This document shows, in pieces, positions 31,919 to 41,885 of a DNA stretch of 64,000 bases (within the stretch, counting starts at the first letter, position 1; the number at the start of each line of letters is the position of its first letter). Position numbers and translations under genes: made by a program. The DNA is taken from the NCBI GenBank assembly GCA_937894065.1, contig CALCST010000027.1, positions 1 through 64,000 on the forward strand. Direction: 5' to 3'. The DNA is from an uncultured Parabacteroides sp. Lineage in GTDB: Bacteria > Bacteroidota > Bacteroidia > Bacteroidales > Tannerellaceae. Under the pieces are notes generated by a model. It was not told the origin of the DNA. It was given only the letters and a program-made list of their open reading frames with translations, and did no database searches.

Positions 31919-34513
31919 TTAAACTTCCTGATTATCTTCTGAATCAACATCCGATTGCTGATCTGACACTGTGTCATCTGAAACTGCATCAGAATATGGT
32001 TCAGCTACAGTTTCACCCGAAGCCTTCTCTCCTTTTTCTATTGCTGTTTCTTCTTCTGTATCAGACATCACTTTACAAACAGATGCGATCTCGTCATTTC
32101 GTTTTTCAAGATTGATAAGACGGACACCTTGCGTTGCACGACCAATTACACTCAAGTCGGACACATTCATACGGATTGTGATACCAGATTTATTGATAAT
32201 CATTAAGTCGTTTTCATCTGTCACGTTCATCAACGCCACCAATTTACCAGTTTTTTCGGTAATATTGATAGTCTTGACTCCTTTTCCTCCACGATTTGTG
32301 ATTCGATAATCCTCAATGTTAGTACGTTTTCCATATCCTTGTTCAGAAACAACCAACACTGTTTCTTTTTCTTTATCTTTCACACAAATCATGCCCACAA
32401 CTTCGTCGTTAGGATCTTCATCCAATGTCATACCGCGCACACCAGCTGCTGTACGTCCCATCTCGCGCACTGCGCTTTCGTGGAAGCGGATTGCACGACC
32501 GTTGCGGTTGGCAATCAGAACTTCGTTGTTGCCGTTTGTCATACAAACCTGAATCAAACCGTCGTCTTCTCTCAAAGTGATTGCGTTCACACCATTCTGA
32601 CGAGGACGAGAATAAGCTTCAAGCAATGTTTTCTTTATTACACCTCTCTTAGTACAGAACAACAGATAATGTGAGTTAATGAACTCTGTATCCGTAGTAA
32701 GTTTCTTGACGCGGATAAATGCCTGAATCTTATCATCAGCATCAATATTAAGAAGATTCTGAATAGCACGACCTTTGGCATTCTTCGCTCCTTCAGGAAT
32801 TTCATAAACCTTCAACCAGTAGCACTTACCTTTGGCTGTGAAGAACAGCAAAGTTGCATGCATTGATGCAGGATAAATATATTCCACGAAGTCTTCGTCC
32901 CTAGTTTCTGAACCCTTAGCTCCTACACCACCGCGAGCCTGAGCACGGAATTCGCTCAACGGCGTACGCTTGATATATCCCATATGAGAGATGGTAATAA
33001 TCATCTCATCATCGGCATAGAAATCTTCCGGATTCAATTCCTCAGACGCATATATAATGTCAGTCTTACGTTCATCACCATATTTGTCCTTGATTTCCTG
33101 AAGCTCATCCTTGATAACTTTCATACAAAGATCATTGTTTTCCAGAATTTCTGTCAAATATGCGATAGTCTTTTCTATTTCTTCATATTCAGCACGAATC
33201 TTATCCTGCTCAAGACCTGTAAGCTGACTCAAACGCATATCTACGATTGCTGTAGCCTGCTTGTCCGACAAAGCAAAACGGTTCATCAAGCTGCTGATAG
33301 CTTCGTTTCTGTTCTTTGAAGATTTGATGATTGCGATAACTTCATCAATATTATCCAAAGCAATCAGATAACCTTCAAGGATATGGGCACGTTCCTGAGC
33401 TTTAGCCAAATCGAAACGTGTACGGCGGATAACCACATCATGGCGGTGATCAACAAATGCTTTGATCAAATCCTTCAAGTTCAACTGACGAGGACGACCG
33501 TTTACAAGAGCAATATTGTTAACACTGAAAGACGACTGCAAAGCTGTCATCTTATACAACTTGTTCAACACTACGCTTGAGTTTGCATCACGCTTCACAT
33601 CGATTACGATACGCAAACCACCACGGCTTGAAGACTCGTCGCTGATATTTGAAATTCCTTCAAGGCGTTTTTCGTTCACCAAGTCAGCAATGCTCTTAAT
33701 CAAATCAGACTTGATAACCTGGTATGGAATTTCAGTGATAACAATTTTCTCGTGATTTGTATCCTGTTCGATTTCGGCTTTTCCTCGAAGCACTATTCTG
33801 CCACGACCAGTTTCAAAAGCCTCTTTCACACCCGCATATCCATAGATTGTTGCGCCAGTTGGGAAATCAGGAGCCTTCACATACTGCATAAGACCAGCCA
33901 CATCAATATCTCCACGGGCATCAATATAAGCCATTGAAGCATCAAGCACCTCGCTCATATTGTGAGGCGGCATATTTGTTGCCATACCAACAGCAATACC
34001 GGAAGCACCGTTCACCAGCAAGTTTGGTATTCTTGTCGGCAACACTGTCGGCTCCTTCAACGTGTCGTCAAAGTTCAACTGAAAATCAACTGTGTCTTTA
34101 TCTATATCGCGAAGCATTTCTTCTGCCAGCTTGCTCAAGCGGGCCTCAGTATAACGCATCGCTGCCGGGCTGTCATTATCCATCGAACCGAAGTTTCCCT
34201 GTCCGTCCACCAATGTGTAGCGCATCGACCATGACTGCGCCATACGAACCATGGCATAATAAACTGAAGAGTCACCATGAGGATGATACTTTCCTAAAAC
34301 TTCACCAACAATTCTTGCAGATTTCTTATAAGGTTTATTGGATGTATTTCCCAGCTCATTCATTCCAAATAATATACGGCGATGAACCGGCTTGAAACCA
34401 TCCCTAACATCCGGAAGGGCACGCGACACTATGACAGACATTGAATAATCAATGTATGCCGACTTCATTTCCTCCTCGATGTTAATCTTAATAATTCTGT
34501 CTTGATCAACCAT
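31919..34513 (-). CDS. gyrA: DNA gyrase subunit A
   Basis: An 864-residue type II topoisomerase subunit that cuts and rejoins DNA. The start RIIKINIEEEMKSAYIDYSM, ALPDVRDGFKPVHRRIL and the catalytic tyrosine in AAMRYTEARLSKL are diagnostic. The C-terminal beta-pinwheel carries NRGGKGVKT, a variant of the GyrA box, followed by an acidic tail (SDDTVSDQQSDVDSEDNQEV). In the quinolone region HPHGDSSVYYAMVRMAQ, Ser83 (E. coli numbering) is intact and position 87 is Tyr. It is followed by the TPR protein gene; the 503-base region upstream is shared with clpC. Confidence 0.97.
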   Translation of the reverse strand: MVDQDRIIKINIEEEMKSAYIDYSMSVIVSRALPDVRDGFKPVHRRILFGMNELGNTSNKPYKKSARIVGEVLGKYHPHGDSSVYYAMVRMAQSWSMRYTLVDGQGNFGSMDNDSPAAMRYTEARLSKLAEEMLRDIDKDTVDFQLNFDDTLKEPTVLPTRIPNLLVNGASGIAVGMATNMPPHNMSEVLDASMAYIDARGDIDVAGLMQYVKAPDFPTGATIYGYAGVKEAFETGRGRIVLRGKAEIEQDTNHEKIVITEIPYQVIKSDLIKSIADLVNEKRLEGISNISDESSSRGGLRIVIDVKRDANSSVVLNKLYKMTALQSSFSVNNIALVNGRPRQLNLKDLIKAFVDHRHDVVIRRTRFDLAKAQERAHILEGYLIALDNIDEVIAIIKSSKNRNEAISSLMNRFALSDKQATAIVDMRLSQLTGLEQDKIRAEYEEIEKTIAYLTEILENNDLCMKVIKDELQEIKDKYGDERKTDIIYASEELNPEDFYADDEMIITISHMGYIKRTPLSEFRAQARGGVGAKGSETRDEDFVEYIYPASMHATLLFFTAKGKCYWLKVYEIPEGAKNAKGRAIQNLLNIDADDKIQAFIRVKKLTTDTEFINSHYLLFCTKRGVIKKTLLEAYSRPRQNGVNAITLREDDGLIQVCMTNGNNEVLIANRNGRAIRFHESAVREMGRTAAGVRGMTLDEDPNDEVVGMICVKDKEKETVLVVSEQGYGKRTNIEDYRITNRGGKGVKTINITEKTGKLVALMNVTDENDLMIINKSGITIRMNVSDLSVIGRATQGVRLINLEKRNDEIASVCKVMSDTEEETAIEKGEKASGETVAEPYSDAVSDDTVSDQQSDVDSEDNQEV

Positions 34514-34754
34514 TTAGTTTTATATTTATTACACTCAACAATCTTTCCTACGAAAAATTGCACTAAGGTAAGGTTTTTCCGTCTAATACGAAAATAAATA
34601 AGGTATTTTTAATTCCGACGCAGAAAACCCTATGTTATGCCGTCAAATTTATCCTTTTTTCGTCAAATATTCTGACAAAATCGTCCACTTTTTCATTTAA
34701 CCCAGTAAATCAGCAATTTACATTTTCAACATATTTTTCAGGCTTGAAAAAGTA

Positions 34755-34815
34755 TTTTCATCCGGATGAAAAACTTTTTTCACAATATATGAAAATGTTT
34801 TTTCATAATATATGG
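34755..34815. promoter_or_regulatory. Palindrome and direct repeats upstream of clpC
   Basis: TTTTCATCCGGATGAAAA (34755-34772) is a perfect 18-base palindrome. Directly after it, TTTTTTCACAATATATG (34775-34791) and TTTTTTCATAATATATG (34799-34815) are 17-base direct repeats 24 bases apart with one difference. They lie 200-260 bases before clpC in the 503-base gap between divergent gyrA and clpC, as regulator sites would. The rest of the gap (34514-35016) is very AT-rich, with no gene seen. Confidence 0.5.
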
Positions 34816-34913
34816 AATTTTATTTCCACACAATTACGACAAAGTTGGAATTGTTATACCTCAAGAATTAATTCAATATATATTTATAGTTTTTTGAAAT
34901 GATTGGCACGAAT

Positions 34914-34947
34914 TTTGATAATAGTTCAATATAGTTTATTATTTTTG
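34914..34947 (+). promoter_or_regulatory. clpC promoter
   Basis: TTTG (34914-34917), 22 bases, TATTTTTG (34940-34947), followed by C. The spacing is slightly long. The predicted start is near 34953, with a leader of about 64 bases. Confidence 0.6.
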
Positions 34948-35016
34948 CAAATTCCGACAGAATGGCATAATACTGACATATCTGAAGGCTTTATATACAT
35001 TATATAATATATAAAC

Positions 35017-37566
35017 ATGACCAATAATTATTCAGACCGTTTGAGAGATGTCATAGAATATAGCAGAGAAGAAGCCGGCCGCCTTCAAAACAGCTATATC
35101 GGGCCGGAGCATTTGCTTTTGGGCATTCTCCGCGACGGTACGGGCAGAGCTATCGACGCCCTGCATCATTTGAATGCGGACTTATCCGCCATAAAGAAAG
35201 AAATTGAAGATGAAATTAGAAACGAGCTTGACAGCAATGTTCAAACTTTTGAAATAATTGTCAGCAAAATAAGTGAGAAAATATTAAGGATGAGCATTCT
35301 GGAAGCGAAATTGCTACAGAATGAGCTTGTTGATTCTGAACATTTATTATTAGCAATCATGAAAGAAGGAGAAAATATTGCAGCCAGAATTTTACAGAAC
35401 AATAATGTGAAATATAAGCCTATATACGATTTCCTTTCCGGAGCAGCCAATGAAGCTGAAGAGGAAGTGGAAAAACTTGGCAGCATAAGCGATGGCTTTA
35501 CTGAGGACGAAGATGATGATGAAGACGATGTGATGCCTCAGAAGGACAATTCACGTCAGTCGTCGGGCAATGCCTCATCGTCACAATCAAAGCCGACAGC
35601 AAACGACACTCCTGTTCTGGACAACTTCGGAACGGACATGACTCGTGCTGCTGCAGAAAACAGACTAGACCCAATTGTGGGCAGAGAAAAAGAAATCGAA
35701 CGCCTGGCACAAATCCTGAGCCGCCGCAAGAAGAACAATCCTGTGCTTATCGGTGAGCCTGGTGTTGGTAAGTCTGCAATCGTTGAAGGTCTGGCACTTA
35801 GAATTATACAGAAGAAAGTATCGCGCGTGTTGTTCGACAAGCGAGTGATAAGCCTTGATATGGCTTCAATCGTTGCCGGAACAAAATACCGCGGACAGTT
35901 CGAGGAAAGAATAAAGGCAATCCTTAACGAATTGTCGAAGAATCCGAATATCATCCTGTTCATCGACGAAATTCACACAATAGTCGGTGCCGGTTCTGCT
36001 TCAGGTTCAATGGACGCAGCCAATATGCTCAAGCCGGCTTTGGCTCGTGGCGAAATCCAGTGCATCGGCGCAACTACTCTCGATGAATACCGCAAGAACA
36101 TCGAGAAAGACGGAGCTTTGGAACGCCGCTTCCAGAAAGTAATCGTTGATCCGACAACTGCCGAAGAAACTCTTCAGATTCTGAACAACATTAAGGAACG
36201 CTATGAAGAGCATCACAACGTAATTTACACTCCGGAAGCATTGAAGGCTTGCGTGAAACTTACTGAGAGATACATCAGTGACCGCAACTTCCCGGACAAG
36301 GCAATCGATGCCCTCGACGAAGCCGGTTCGCGCGTGCATATCTCAAATATCGTTGTTCCGAAGAATATCGAAGACCTTGAGGCTATGATTGAAGCTGCAA
36401 AGAATGAGAAACTAGCTGCAGTAAAATCACAGAATTTCGAACTTGCTGCAAGCTTCCGCGACAAAGAAAGACAGTTGCAGCTTGAACTCGAAAAGGCAAA
36501 AGCGAAATGGGAAGAAGAATTGCAGGAACACAAAGAAACAGTTGACGAAGACAAAGTGGCAGAAGTTATCGCTATGATGTCCGGCGTGCCTGTTCAGAGA
36601 ATTGCTAAGGCTGAGAATGCCAGACTTCTGGAAATGGCTGATGTATTGAAAGAGAAAGTTATCGGCCAGGACGATGCCGTGCAGAAAATAGTAAAGGCAA
36701 TTCAGCGAAACCGTGTTGGTCTGAAAGACCCTAACAAGCCAATCGGAACATTCATGTTCCTTGGTCCGACTGGTGTCGGAAAGACTCACCTGGCAAAGAA
36801 GCTTGCCGAATTCCTTTTCGACTCGGCTGATGCTCTTGTAAGAATTGATATGAGTGAATATCTTGAGAAATTTGCCGTGTCAAGACTTATCGGTGCGCCT
36901 CCGGGATATGTAGGATATGAAGAAGGCGGACAGCTCACAGAGAAAGTACGCAGAAAACCTTATTCTGTAGTATTGCTCGATGAGATTGAGAAAGCTCATC
37001 CGGACGTGTTCAATCTTCTTCTTCAGGTGCTCGACGAAGGACGACTTACTGACAGCCTTGGCAGAAGAATCGACTTCAAGAACACTATTCTGATTATGAC
37101 ATCAAATATCGGAACTCGCCAGTTGAAGGACTTCGGCCGTGGTGTTGGTTTCAGCAACAATATCAATGGAGATGTGGACAAGGATTTCTCACGCAGCGTA
37201 ATTCAGAAAGCTCTTAACAAGGCGTTTGCTCCTGAGTTCCTGAACCGTATCGACGATATTATCATGTTCGACCAGCTCGACAAGAAAGCTATCTGCAAGA
37301 TTATCGATATCGAATTGCGTGGTTTGTTCAAGCGTGTGAGCGACCTTGGTTTCTCTCTTGAACTTACAGATGAGGCTAAGGATTTCATTGCAGAGAAAGG
37401 CTATGACGTTCAATTCGGCGCAAGACCGCTTAAGCGTGCTATACAGAAATATCTCGAAGACGAAATTGCAGAACTTATCATCCGAGCTTCTGTTGGCGAA
37501 GGCGACAAGCTGATTGTCGATTATGACAAGGAAGAGAAGAAAATTGTCACTAATGTGAAGAAATAA
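35017..37566 (+). CDS. clpC: ATP-dependent Clp protease ATPase subunit ClpC
   Basis: An 849-residue AAA+ unfoldase. Two ClpN repeats (about 5-140; YSREEAGRLQNSYIGPEHLL), an unusually acidic linker (EDEDDDEDDVMPQKD), NBD1 with GEPGVGKSAIVEG and FIDEIHTIVGAG, a UVR-like coiled middle (LAAVKSQNFELAASFRDKER), then NBD2 with GPTGVGKTHLAKK and the ClpP-docking loop GRGVGFS. It unfolds proteins for degradation by ClpP. ATG 35017 gives the normal N-terminus. It is divergent from gyrA with repeats in the control region, so heat- or stress-responsive control is likely. Confidence 0.96.
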   Translation: MTNNYSDRLRDVIEYSREEAGRLQNSYIGPEHLLLGILRDGTGRAIDALHHLNADLSAIKKEIEDEIRNELDSNVQTFEIIVSKISEKILRMSILEAKLLQNELVDSEHLLLAIMKEGENIAARILQNNNVKYKPIYDFLSGAANEAEEEVEKLGSISDGFTEDEDDDEDDVMPQKDNSRQSSGNASSSQSKPTANDTPVLDNFGTDMTRAAAENRLDPIVGREKEIERLAQILSRRKKNNPVLIGEPGVGKSAIVEGLALRIIQKKVSRVLFDKRVISLDMASIVAGTKYRGQFEERIKAILNELSKNPNIILFIDEIHTIVGAGSASGSMDAANMLKPALARGEIQCIGATTLDEYRKNIEKDGALERRFQKVIVDPTTAEETLQILNNIKERYEEHHNVIYTPEALKACVKLTERYISDRNFPDKAIDALDEAGSRVHISNIVVPKNIEDLEAMIEAAKNEKLAAVKSQNFELAASFRDKERQLQLELEKAKAKWEEELQEHKETVDEDKVAEVIAMMSGVPVQRIAKAENARLLEMADVLKEKVIGQDDAVQKIVKAIQRNRVGLKDPNKPIGTFMFLGPTGVGKTHLAKKLAEFLFDSADALVRIDMSEYLEKFAVSRLIGAPPGYVGYEEGGQLTEKVRRKPYSVVLLDEIEKAHPDVFNLLLQVLDEGRLTDSLGRRIDFKNTILIMTSNIGTRQLKDFGRGVGFSNNINGDVDKDFSRSVIQKALNKAFAPEFLNRIDDIIMFDQLDKKAICKIIDIELRGLFKRVSDLGFSLELTDEAKDFIAEKGYDVQFGARPLKRAIQKYLEDEIAELIIRASVGEGDKLIVDYDKEEKKIVTNVKK

Positions 37567-37597
37567 ATATCAATACATAACAAGTATGTATCAAATG

Positions 37598-37666
37598 CCG
37601 GGACACTGAGAAAGCAGAAATAAAAAGACAAAGAAAACTAGTCTGACTGCTAACTCTGTGTCTCGG
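37598..37666. repeat. Inverted-repeat element related to 1880-2001
   Basis: CCGGGACACTGAGAAAGCAG (37598-37617) pairs imperfectly with CTGCTAACTCTGTGTCTCGG (37647-37666). The CACTGAG/CTCTGTGTCTC core is the same as in the 1880-2001 element. It follows the clpC stop and may double as its terminator. Confidence 0.55.
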
Positions 37667-37745
37667 TGTTTTATAACATTCTCAACTTTTATCAAGAAGT
37701 ATTAGTCTTATATAAAAACCTCTTTAATTTTTTATTACCCTGAAA

Positions 37746-39647
37746 ATGAAAAGAACAAGCAAAATTGTCCTTTTAGCAACTTTTGTGCTTACCTCACTTG
37801 GTGTAGCAAAAGCGTTTGCTCAGAAAGTAAACCAGCCGGACAGTGTTGAGATGCGACTACGTTCGCTTTACACTAAGCGTGAAGTTATGATTCCAATGCG
37901 CGACGGAGTATCTCTCTATACGGCAATCTATGAACCAAAGAACAATAAAGAAAAGCATCCTATTCTGATGCACCGCACTCCTTACTCCTGCTCTCCTTAT
38001 GGCGAAAGTTTCTGCCGACATCTACGTTCTTCATTGAAGAATTATGTTGACAACAATTATATTCTGGTGTTCCAGGATGTTCGCGGTCGCCACAAGAGTG
38101 AAGGCGAATTTGTTCAGGTGCGTCCTCTCAATAAGAATAAGAAAAACAAAAAAGATATTGACGAAGGAACTGATACCTACGACACTATCGAATGGCTTAT
38201 CCGCAACACAAAGAAAAACAACGGAAACGTAGGTACATGGGGAATCAGTTACGACGGATTCTATGCCACAATGAGTGCTTCTTCTGCTCATCCGGCTTTG
38301 AAAGCTGTTTCACCTCAAGGTCCTGTGACAGACTGGTTCCGTGGCGATGACCGCCATCACAATGGAGCTTTCACTCTTCTGCAAACTACTAATTTTCTTC
38401 CTGCTCTGGAAGGCCGACACATCGGCGTTGGTGTAATGAAAGAAATTGTAAAAAACGATGTCTATACAGATTTTCTTAATATAGGAACTTTCAAAGACGT
38501 CAACGAGCTGGTCAACGACACAACTCCAACTCTATGGAACATGATTGCCTCTCATCCTAACTTCGACAAATTCTGGCAGGAAAGAGATGCACGCCAGTCA
38601 TGCTATAATCTGAAACCAGCAATTCTTGTTGTAGGCGGTTTGTTCGACTCTGAAGACTGCTATGGAGCATGGAACACATATAAGGCGATTAAAGAGCAAT
38701 CTCCGGAAACAGAACTTTACCTTGCCTTCGGTCCGTGGTGGCACGGAGCATGGACTCGCCGCGATTTCCAAGGATTCGGAAACATGTATTTCGGCAACAA
38801 CACATCAGCATATTATAAAGATGAAATAGAATATCCGTTCTTCAGATATTATCTGGAAGGAAAAGGAGAAAAGCCATCAAAGAAAGTCCAGGTATTCTAC
38901 ACTGGAGAAAACAAATGGAAAAGTTATGACGAATGGCCGGTTTCGAACGTATCTCCTACTCCATTCTATCTGCACGAAGGCGGAAAGCTGTCGGCAGAAA
39001 AGCCAAAGGAAAAAGCATCGTTCACCGAATATATTTCCGATATGTCTAAGCCTGTTCCATACACAGCAAATCCGACAAGATACAGAACTTTGGAATATAT
39101 GATTGACGACCAGAGATTCGCTTCTGCCCGCCCTGATGTAATCACATTCGTGACAGACACACTTACTGAGCCGCTTACTATCGCTGGCCCGATTGAAGTG
39201 GAACTCAAAACAGCAATCGGAGGAACAGACGGAGATTTTATGGTGAAAGTAATTGATGTTTTCCCTGAAAACTTCAGATATCCGGAAGAAGCAGTGAAAT
39301 ATCTCAACAACAAATCTTATCCTATGAGCGGATATCAGCTGATGGTGAGAGGTGAATTATTCCGCGGCCGTTATCGCGAGAGTTTTGAACATCCGAAAGC
39401 TTTCACTCCAGACAGCATCACTTCGGTAAATTACACTCTATATGATGTAGCCCACACATTCGAGCCGGGACACAGAGTAATGATTCAGATTCAAAGTTCA
39501 TGGTTCCCGATTATAGACAGAAATCCGCAGAAGTTCATCAACACATACAAATGTTCGCTTGACGACTTCATGATGAAAATGCCAGTGAAAATATATCATC
39601 AGGACGACGCACCGACAAGAATAATCCTTCCGGTAGTCAACAACTGA
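37746..39647 (+). CDS. Exported CocE/NonD-family hydrolase (X-Pro dipeptidyl-peptidase-like)
   Basis: A 633-residue alpha/beta hydrolase with a signal peptide (MKRTSKIVLLATFVLTSLGV, ending AFAQ). The nucleophile is Ser168 in GTWGISYDGFYATMSAS; SPQGPVTDWFRGDD and GPWWHGAWTRR supply family motifs, the latter holding the His. The C-terminal jelly-roll domain (TEPLTIAGPIEVELK, YHQDDAPTRIILPVV) is typical of CocE/PepX C-terminal domains. Members cleave acyl, ester or X-Pro peptide bonds; the substrate is not deducible. It lies 180 bases after clpC and is probably independent. Confidence 0.92.
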   Translation: MKRTSKIVLLATFVLTSLGVAKAFAQKVNQPDSVEMRLRSLYTKREVMIPMRDGVSLYTAIYEPKNNKEKHPILMHRTPYSCSPYGESFCRHLRSSLKNYVDNNYILVFQDVRGRHKSEGEFVQVRPLNKNKKNKKDIDEGTDTYDTIEWLIRNTKKNNGNVGTWGISYDGFYATMSASSAHPALKAVSPQGPVTDWFRGDDRHHNGAFTLLQTTNFLPALEGRHIGVGVMKEIVKNDVYTDFLNIGTFKDVNELVNDTTPTLWNMIASHPNFDKFWQERDARQSCYNLKPAILVVGGLFDSEDCYGAWNTYKAIKEQSPETELYLAFGPWWHGAWTRRDFQGFGNMYFGNNTSAYYKDEIEYPFFRYYLEGKGEKPSKKVQVFYTGENKWKSYDEWPVSNVSPTPFYLHEGGKLSAEKPKEKASFTEYISDMSKPVPYTANPTRYRTLEYMIDDQRFASARPDVITFVTDTLTEPLTIAGPIEVELKTAIGGTDGDFMVKVIDVFPENFRYPEEAVKYLNNKSYPMSGYQLMVRGELFRGRYRESFEHPKAFTPDSITSVNYTLYDVAHTFEPGHRVMIQIQSSWFPIIDRNPQKFINTYKCSLDDFMMKMPVKIYHQDDAPTRIILPVVNN

Positions 39648-39658
39648 CAAAAATAAAT

Positions 39659-39710
39659 AAGGCACAGAAGAGCAGAGTTAGCCAATTCAATCTCTGCACT
39701 TCTGTGCCTT
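39659..39710. terminator. Bidirectional terminator / repeat-family hairpin
   Basis: AAGGCACAGAAGAGCAGAG (39659-39677) pairs with CTCTGCACTTCTGTGCCTT (39692-39710), one mismatch in 19. It sits between convergent genes and resembles the GCACAGAG repeats elsewhere in the window, but is a tighter hairpin. Confidence 0.75.
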
Positions 39711-39732
39711 AATTCTTCAAACACAATTTATA

Positions 39733-40377
39733 TCAGCCGAAATGAGGAGGACGCTTTTCCAACTTCTTCTCCACAAATGATTTCATAAATGCCACAGTTT
39801 CGTCAATACCAAGAACCGAAGCATCAATCGAGAAATTATATGAAGAAGCCATTCCCCAAACTTTATTTGTGTAATAATTATAATAAGCTGCACGAGATTT
39901 ATCAATTTTACTGATTTTCTCTTTTGCTTCCTCAACAGTTATGTTAAGTCCTTCAACAAGGCGCTGAATTCTGTTCTCCATCGTATTGTGGATAAAGAAA
40001 CTTATGCACGCAGGATTATCACGCAAAATATAATCAGCACATCTTCCGACCAGAATACAAGATTCTTTTTCAGCAATATTTCTTATTGCGTCGCTCTGAA
40101 TGCGGAAAAGTTCGTCATTCGAAAGAATATCATTATACGGAGTAAGAATTCCCATATAAGAAAAGCCCATACTGAAAGCATATGACATTCCGCTTGAAGC
40201 TCTTTCATCAGCTCTGGCAAATACTTCTTCACACAAGCCACTTTCCTTTGCTGCTGCAGACAGCAGTTCTTTGTCATAATATGCTATGCCTAAAGCTTCT
40301 GAAAGTTTCTGTCCTATCTCGCGACCACCGCTTCCAAACTGACGGCCAATGGTCAATATTATTTTATCATTGTTCAT
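39733..40377 (-). CDS. Cytidylate kinase-like protein
   Basis: A 214-residue P-loop kinase-like protein. IILTIGRQFGSGGREIGQKL is the P-loop with the GSGG variant seen in the Bacteroidetes/Firmicutes cytidylate kinase-like family, and SCILVGRCADYILRDNPACI follows later. It is not the usual CMP kinase Cmk, whose motif and length differ, so the substrate is uncertain; nucleoside monophosphate or other small-molecule phosphorylation is possible. It is a single gene between a convergent hydrolase and the MATE gene upstream (138-base gap). Confidence 0.85.
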   Translation of the reverse strand: MNNDKIILTIGRQFGSGGREIGQKLSEALGIAYYDKELLSAAAKESGLCEEVFARADERASSGMSYAFSMGFSYMGILTPYNDILSNDELFRIQSDAIRNIAEKESCILVGRCADYILRDNPACISFFIHNTMENRIQRLVEGLNITVEEAKEKISKIDKSRAAYYNYYTNKVWGMASSYNFSIDASVLGIDETVAFMKSFVEKKLEKRPPHFG

Positions 40378-40514
40378 GGTACTCTGTTTTTATTGTTTAA
40401 ATGTAAAGATAATCGGAAGAATCAAAATATAACAGATTCTTACCTCTTTTTTTTATTTGTCTATAGCAAAATAACAGCAAATAATCGTATTTACTGCTTT
40501 TTTCAGCAGTAAAA

Positions 40515-41870
40515 TTACATGACACCTTTCTGTTTGAAATTCTTAAACTGACGGAACAAAACAATAGCCGTTACAATTGAAGCTGTCAAATCAGCAAGAG
40601 GAATACTGCCCCAAACACCAGGTGTTCCTATAAGCTTAGGCAAAATAAGCAATGCCGGAATAAGGAATATCATCTGTCTTGTAAGAGACAGGAATATTGC
40701 CATCTTTGATTTTCCTATTGACATAAAGAAGTTTGTTGCAACCATCTGGAAACCGACGATAGGAAAGACTGCAAAAACAATTCTAAGACCTTTTACAGCA
40801 ACGTCAATCAATGCTTCGTCTCTCGTAAACATTATTACAACAATTTCCGGGAAAAGCTCGCATATAATAAAACCGGTGCTGGCAACGGCAACAGCACAAA
40901 ACGTAGTCTGTTTTGTCACCTCAAACACTCTGTCGAACTGCCTTGCCCCATAATTATATCCTGCAATAGGCTGCATTCCCTGGTTAAAGCCGAGAATAAT
41001 CATAATAAATAAGAAAACGACTCTGTTCACAATACCATATGCACCGATTGCGATATCACCGCCATGCTCTTTCAATCCAAGATTTATAAGGAGAACTATC
41101 AGGCACGAACACATATTCATAAGGAAAGGTGAAAGTCCGATAGAGAAGATTCCGTCAACCAAATCTTTTCTCAAATGATATATTCCTTTCCGAAAATGTA
41201 AAAGCTGCGTAGGTCTCGAGAAATGTATGAGCTGCCCGGTAAGAGAAATGACCTGAGATATAACTGTCGCCCATGCTGCTCCCTTGATTCCCCAGCCAAG
41301 CCAGAAAATAAATATAGGATTCAGAACACAGTTTATAACAACAGAAAGCAGTGTTGCATACATTGCCATACGCGGAAATCCGGAAGAACGCAAAACGGAG
41401 TTAAGCCCCAAATACATGTGAGTCACAACATTTCCATACAGCACTACACGCATATAATCTTTTGCATAAGGAAGTGTCTGCTCACTCGCTCCAAAGAAAT
41501 AAAGAACCGGATCCAAAAACATTAAAAACACAACAGAGAAGAGCAAACCCATCACAACATTCAGAACAAGTACATTTCCCAAAACATTGTTTGCACCTTC
41601 ATAATCCTTCTGCCCCAACTTAACAGAAACCAAAGTTGAAGCACCAACACCAACCAGCGAACCAAAAGCCGCTGCCAAATTCATCAGTGGGAATGTAAGA
41701 GCCAGCCCGGCTATTGCCATAGCGCCAACGCCTTGTCCGATAAATATGCTATCAGCAATATTATACAACGAAGAAGCTGTCATTGCAATAATTGCCGGAA
41801 TTGCATATTGCGTCAGAAGTTTTCTGACCGGCTCAGTCCCTAAAATCAACGGGGAATTTTTATCTGCCAT
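40515..41870 (-). CDS. MATE-family multidrug efflux transporter
   Basis: A 451-residue inner-membrane protein with about twelve membrane segments. SPLILGTEPVRKLLTQYAIP, ASSLYNIADSIFIGQGVGA and QPIAGYNYGARQFDRV are the family signatures of the NorM/DinF/MepA group, which exports cationic drugs against Na+ or H+. ATG 41870 is preferred to 41894, since MADKNSPLILG is the usual start and the longer form overlaps the promoter. It is divergent from the methionine sulfoxide reductase gene, with a compact control region between them. Confidence 0.93.
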   Translation of the reverse strand: MADKNSPLILGTEPVRKLLTQYAIPAIIAMTASSLYNIADSIFIGQGVGAMAIAGLALTFPLMNLAAAFGSLVGVGASTLVSVKLGQKDYEGANNVLGNVLVLNVVMGLLFSVVFLMFLDPVLYFFGASEQTLPYAKDYMRVVLYGNVVTHMYLGLNSVLRSSGFPRMAMYATLLSVVINCVLNPIFIFWLGWGIKGAAWATVISQVISLTGQLIHFSRPTQLLHFRKGIYHLRKDLVDGIFSIGLSPFLMNMCSCLIVLLINLGLKEHGGDIAIGAYGIVNRVVFLFIMIILGFNQGMQPIAGYNYGARQFDRVFEVTKQTTFCAVAVASTGFIICELFPEIVVIMFTRDEALIDVAVKGLRIVFAVFPIVGFQMVATNFFMSIGKSKMAIFLSLTRQMIFLIPALLILPKLIGTPGVWGSIPLADLTASIVTAIVLFRQFKNFKQKGVM

Positions 41871-41885
41871 AATCTTACGGTTAAA

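Noticed and set aside
31919..34513. Long open frames antisense to gyrA (for example 33934-34395)
   Set aside because: They have no family resemblance, no promoter and follow from the codon use of gyrA on the other strand.
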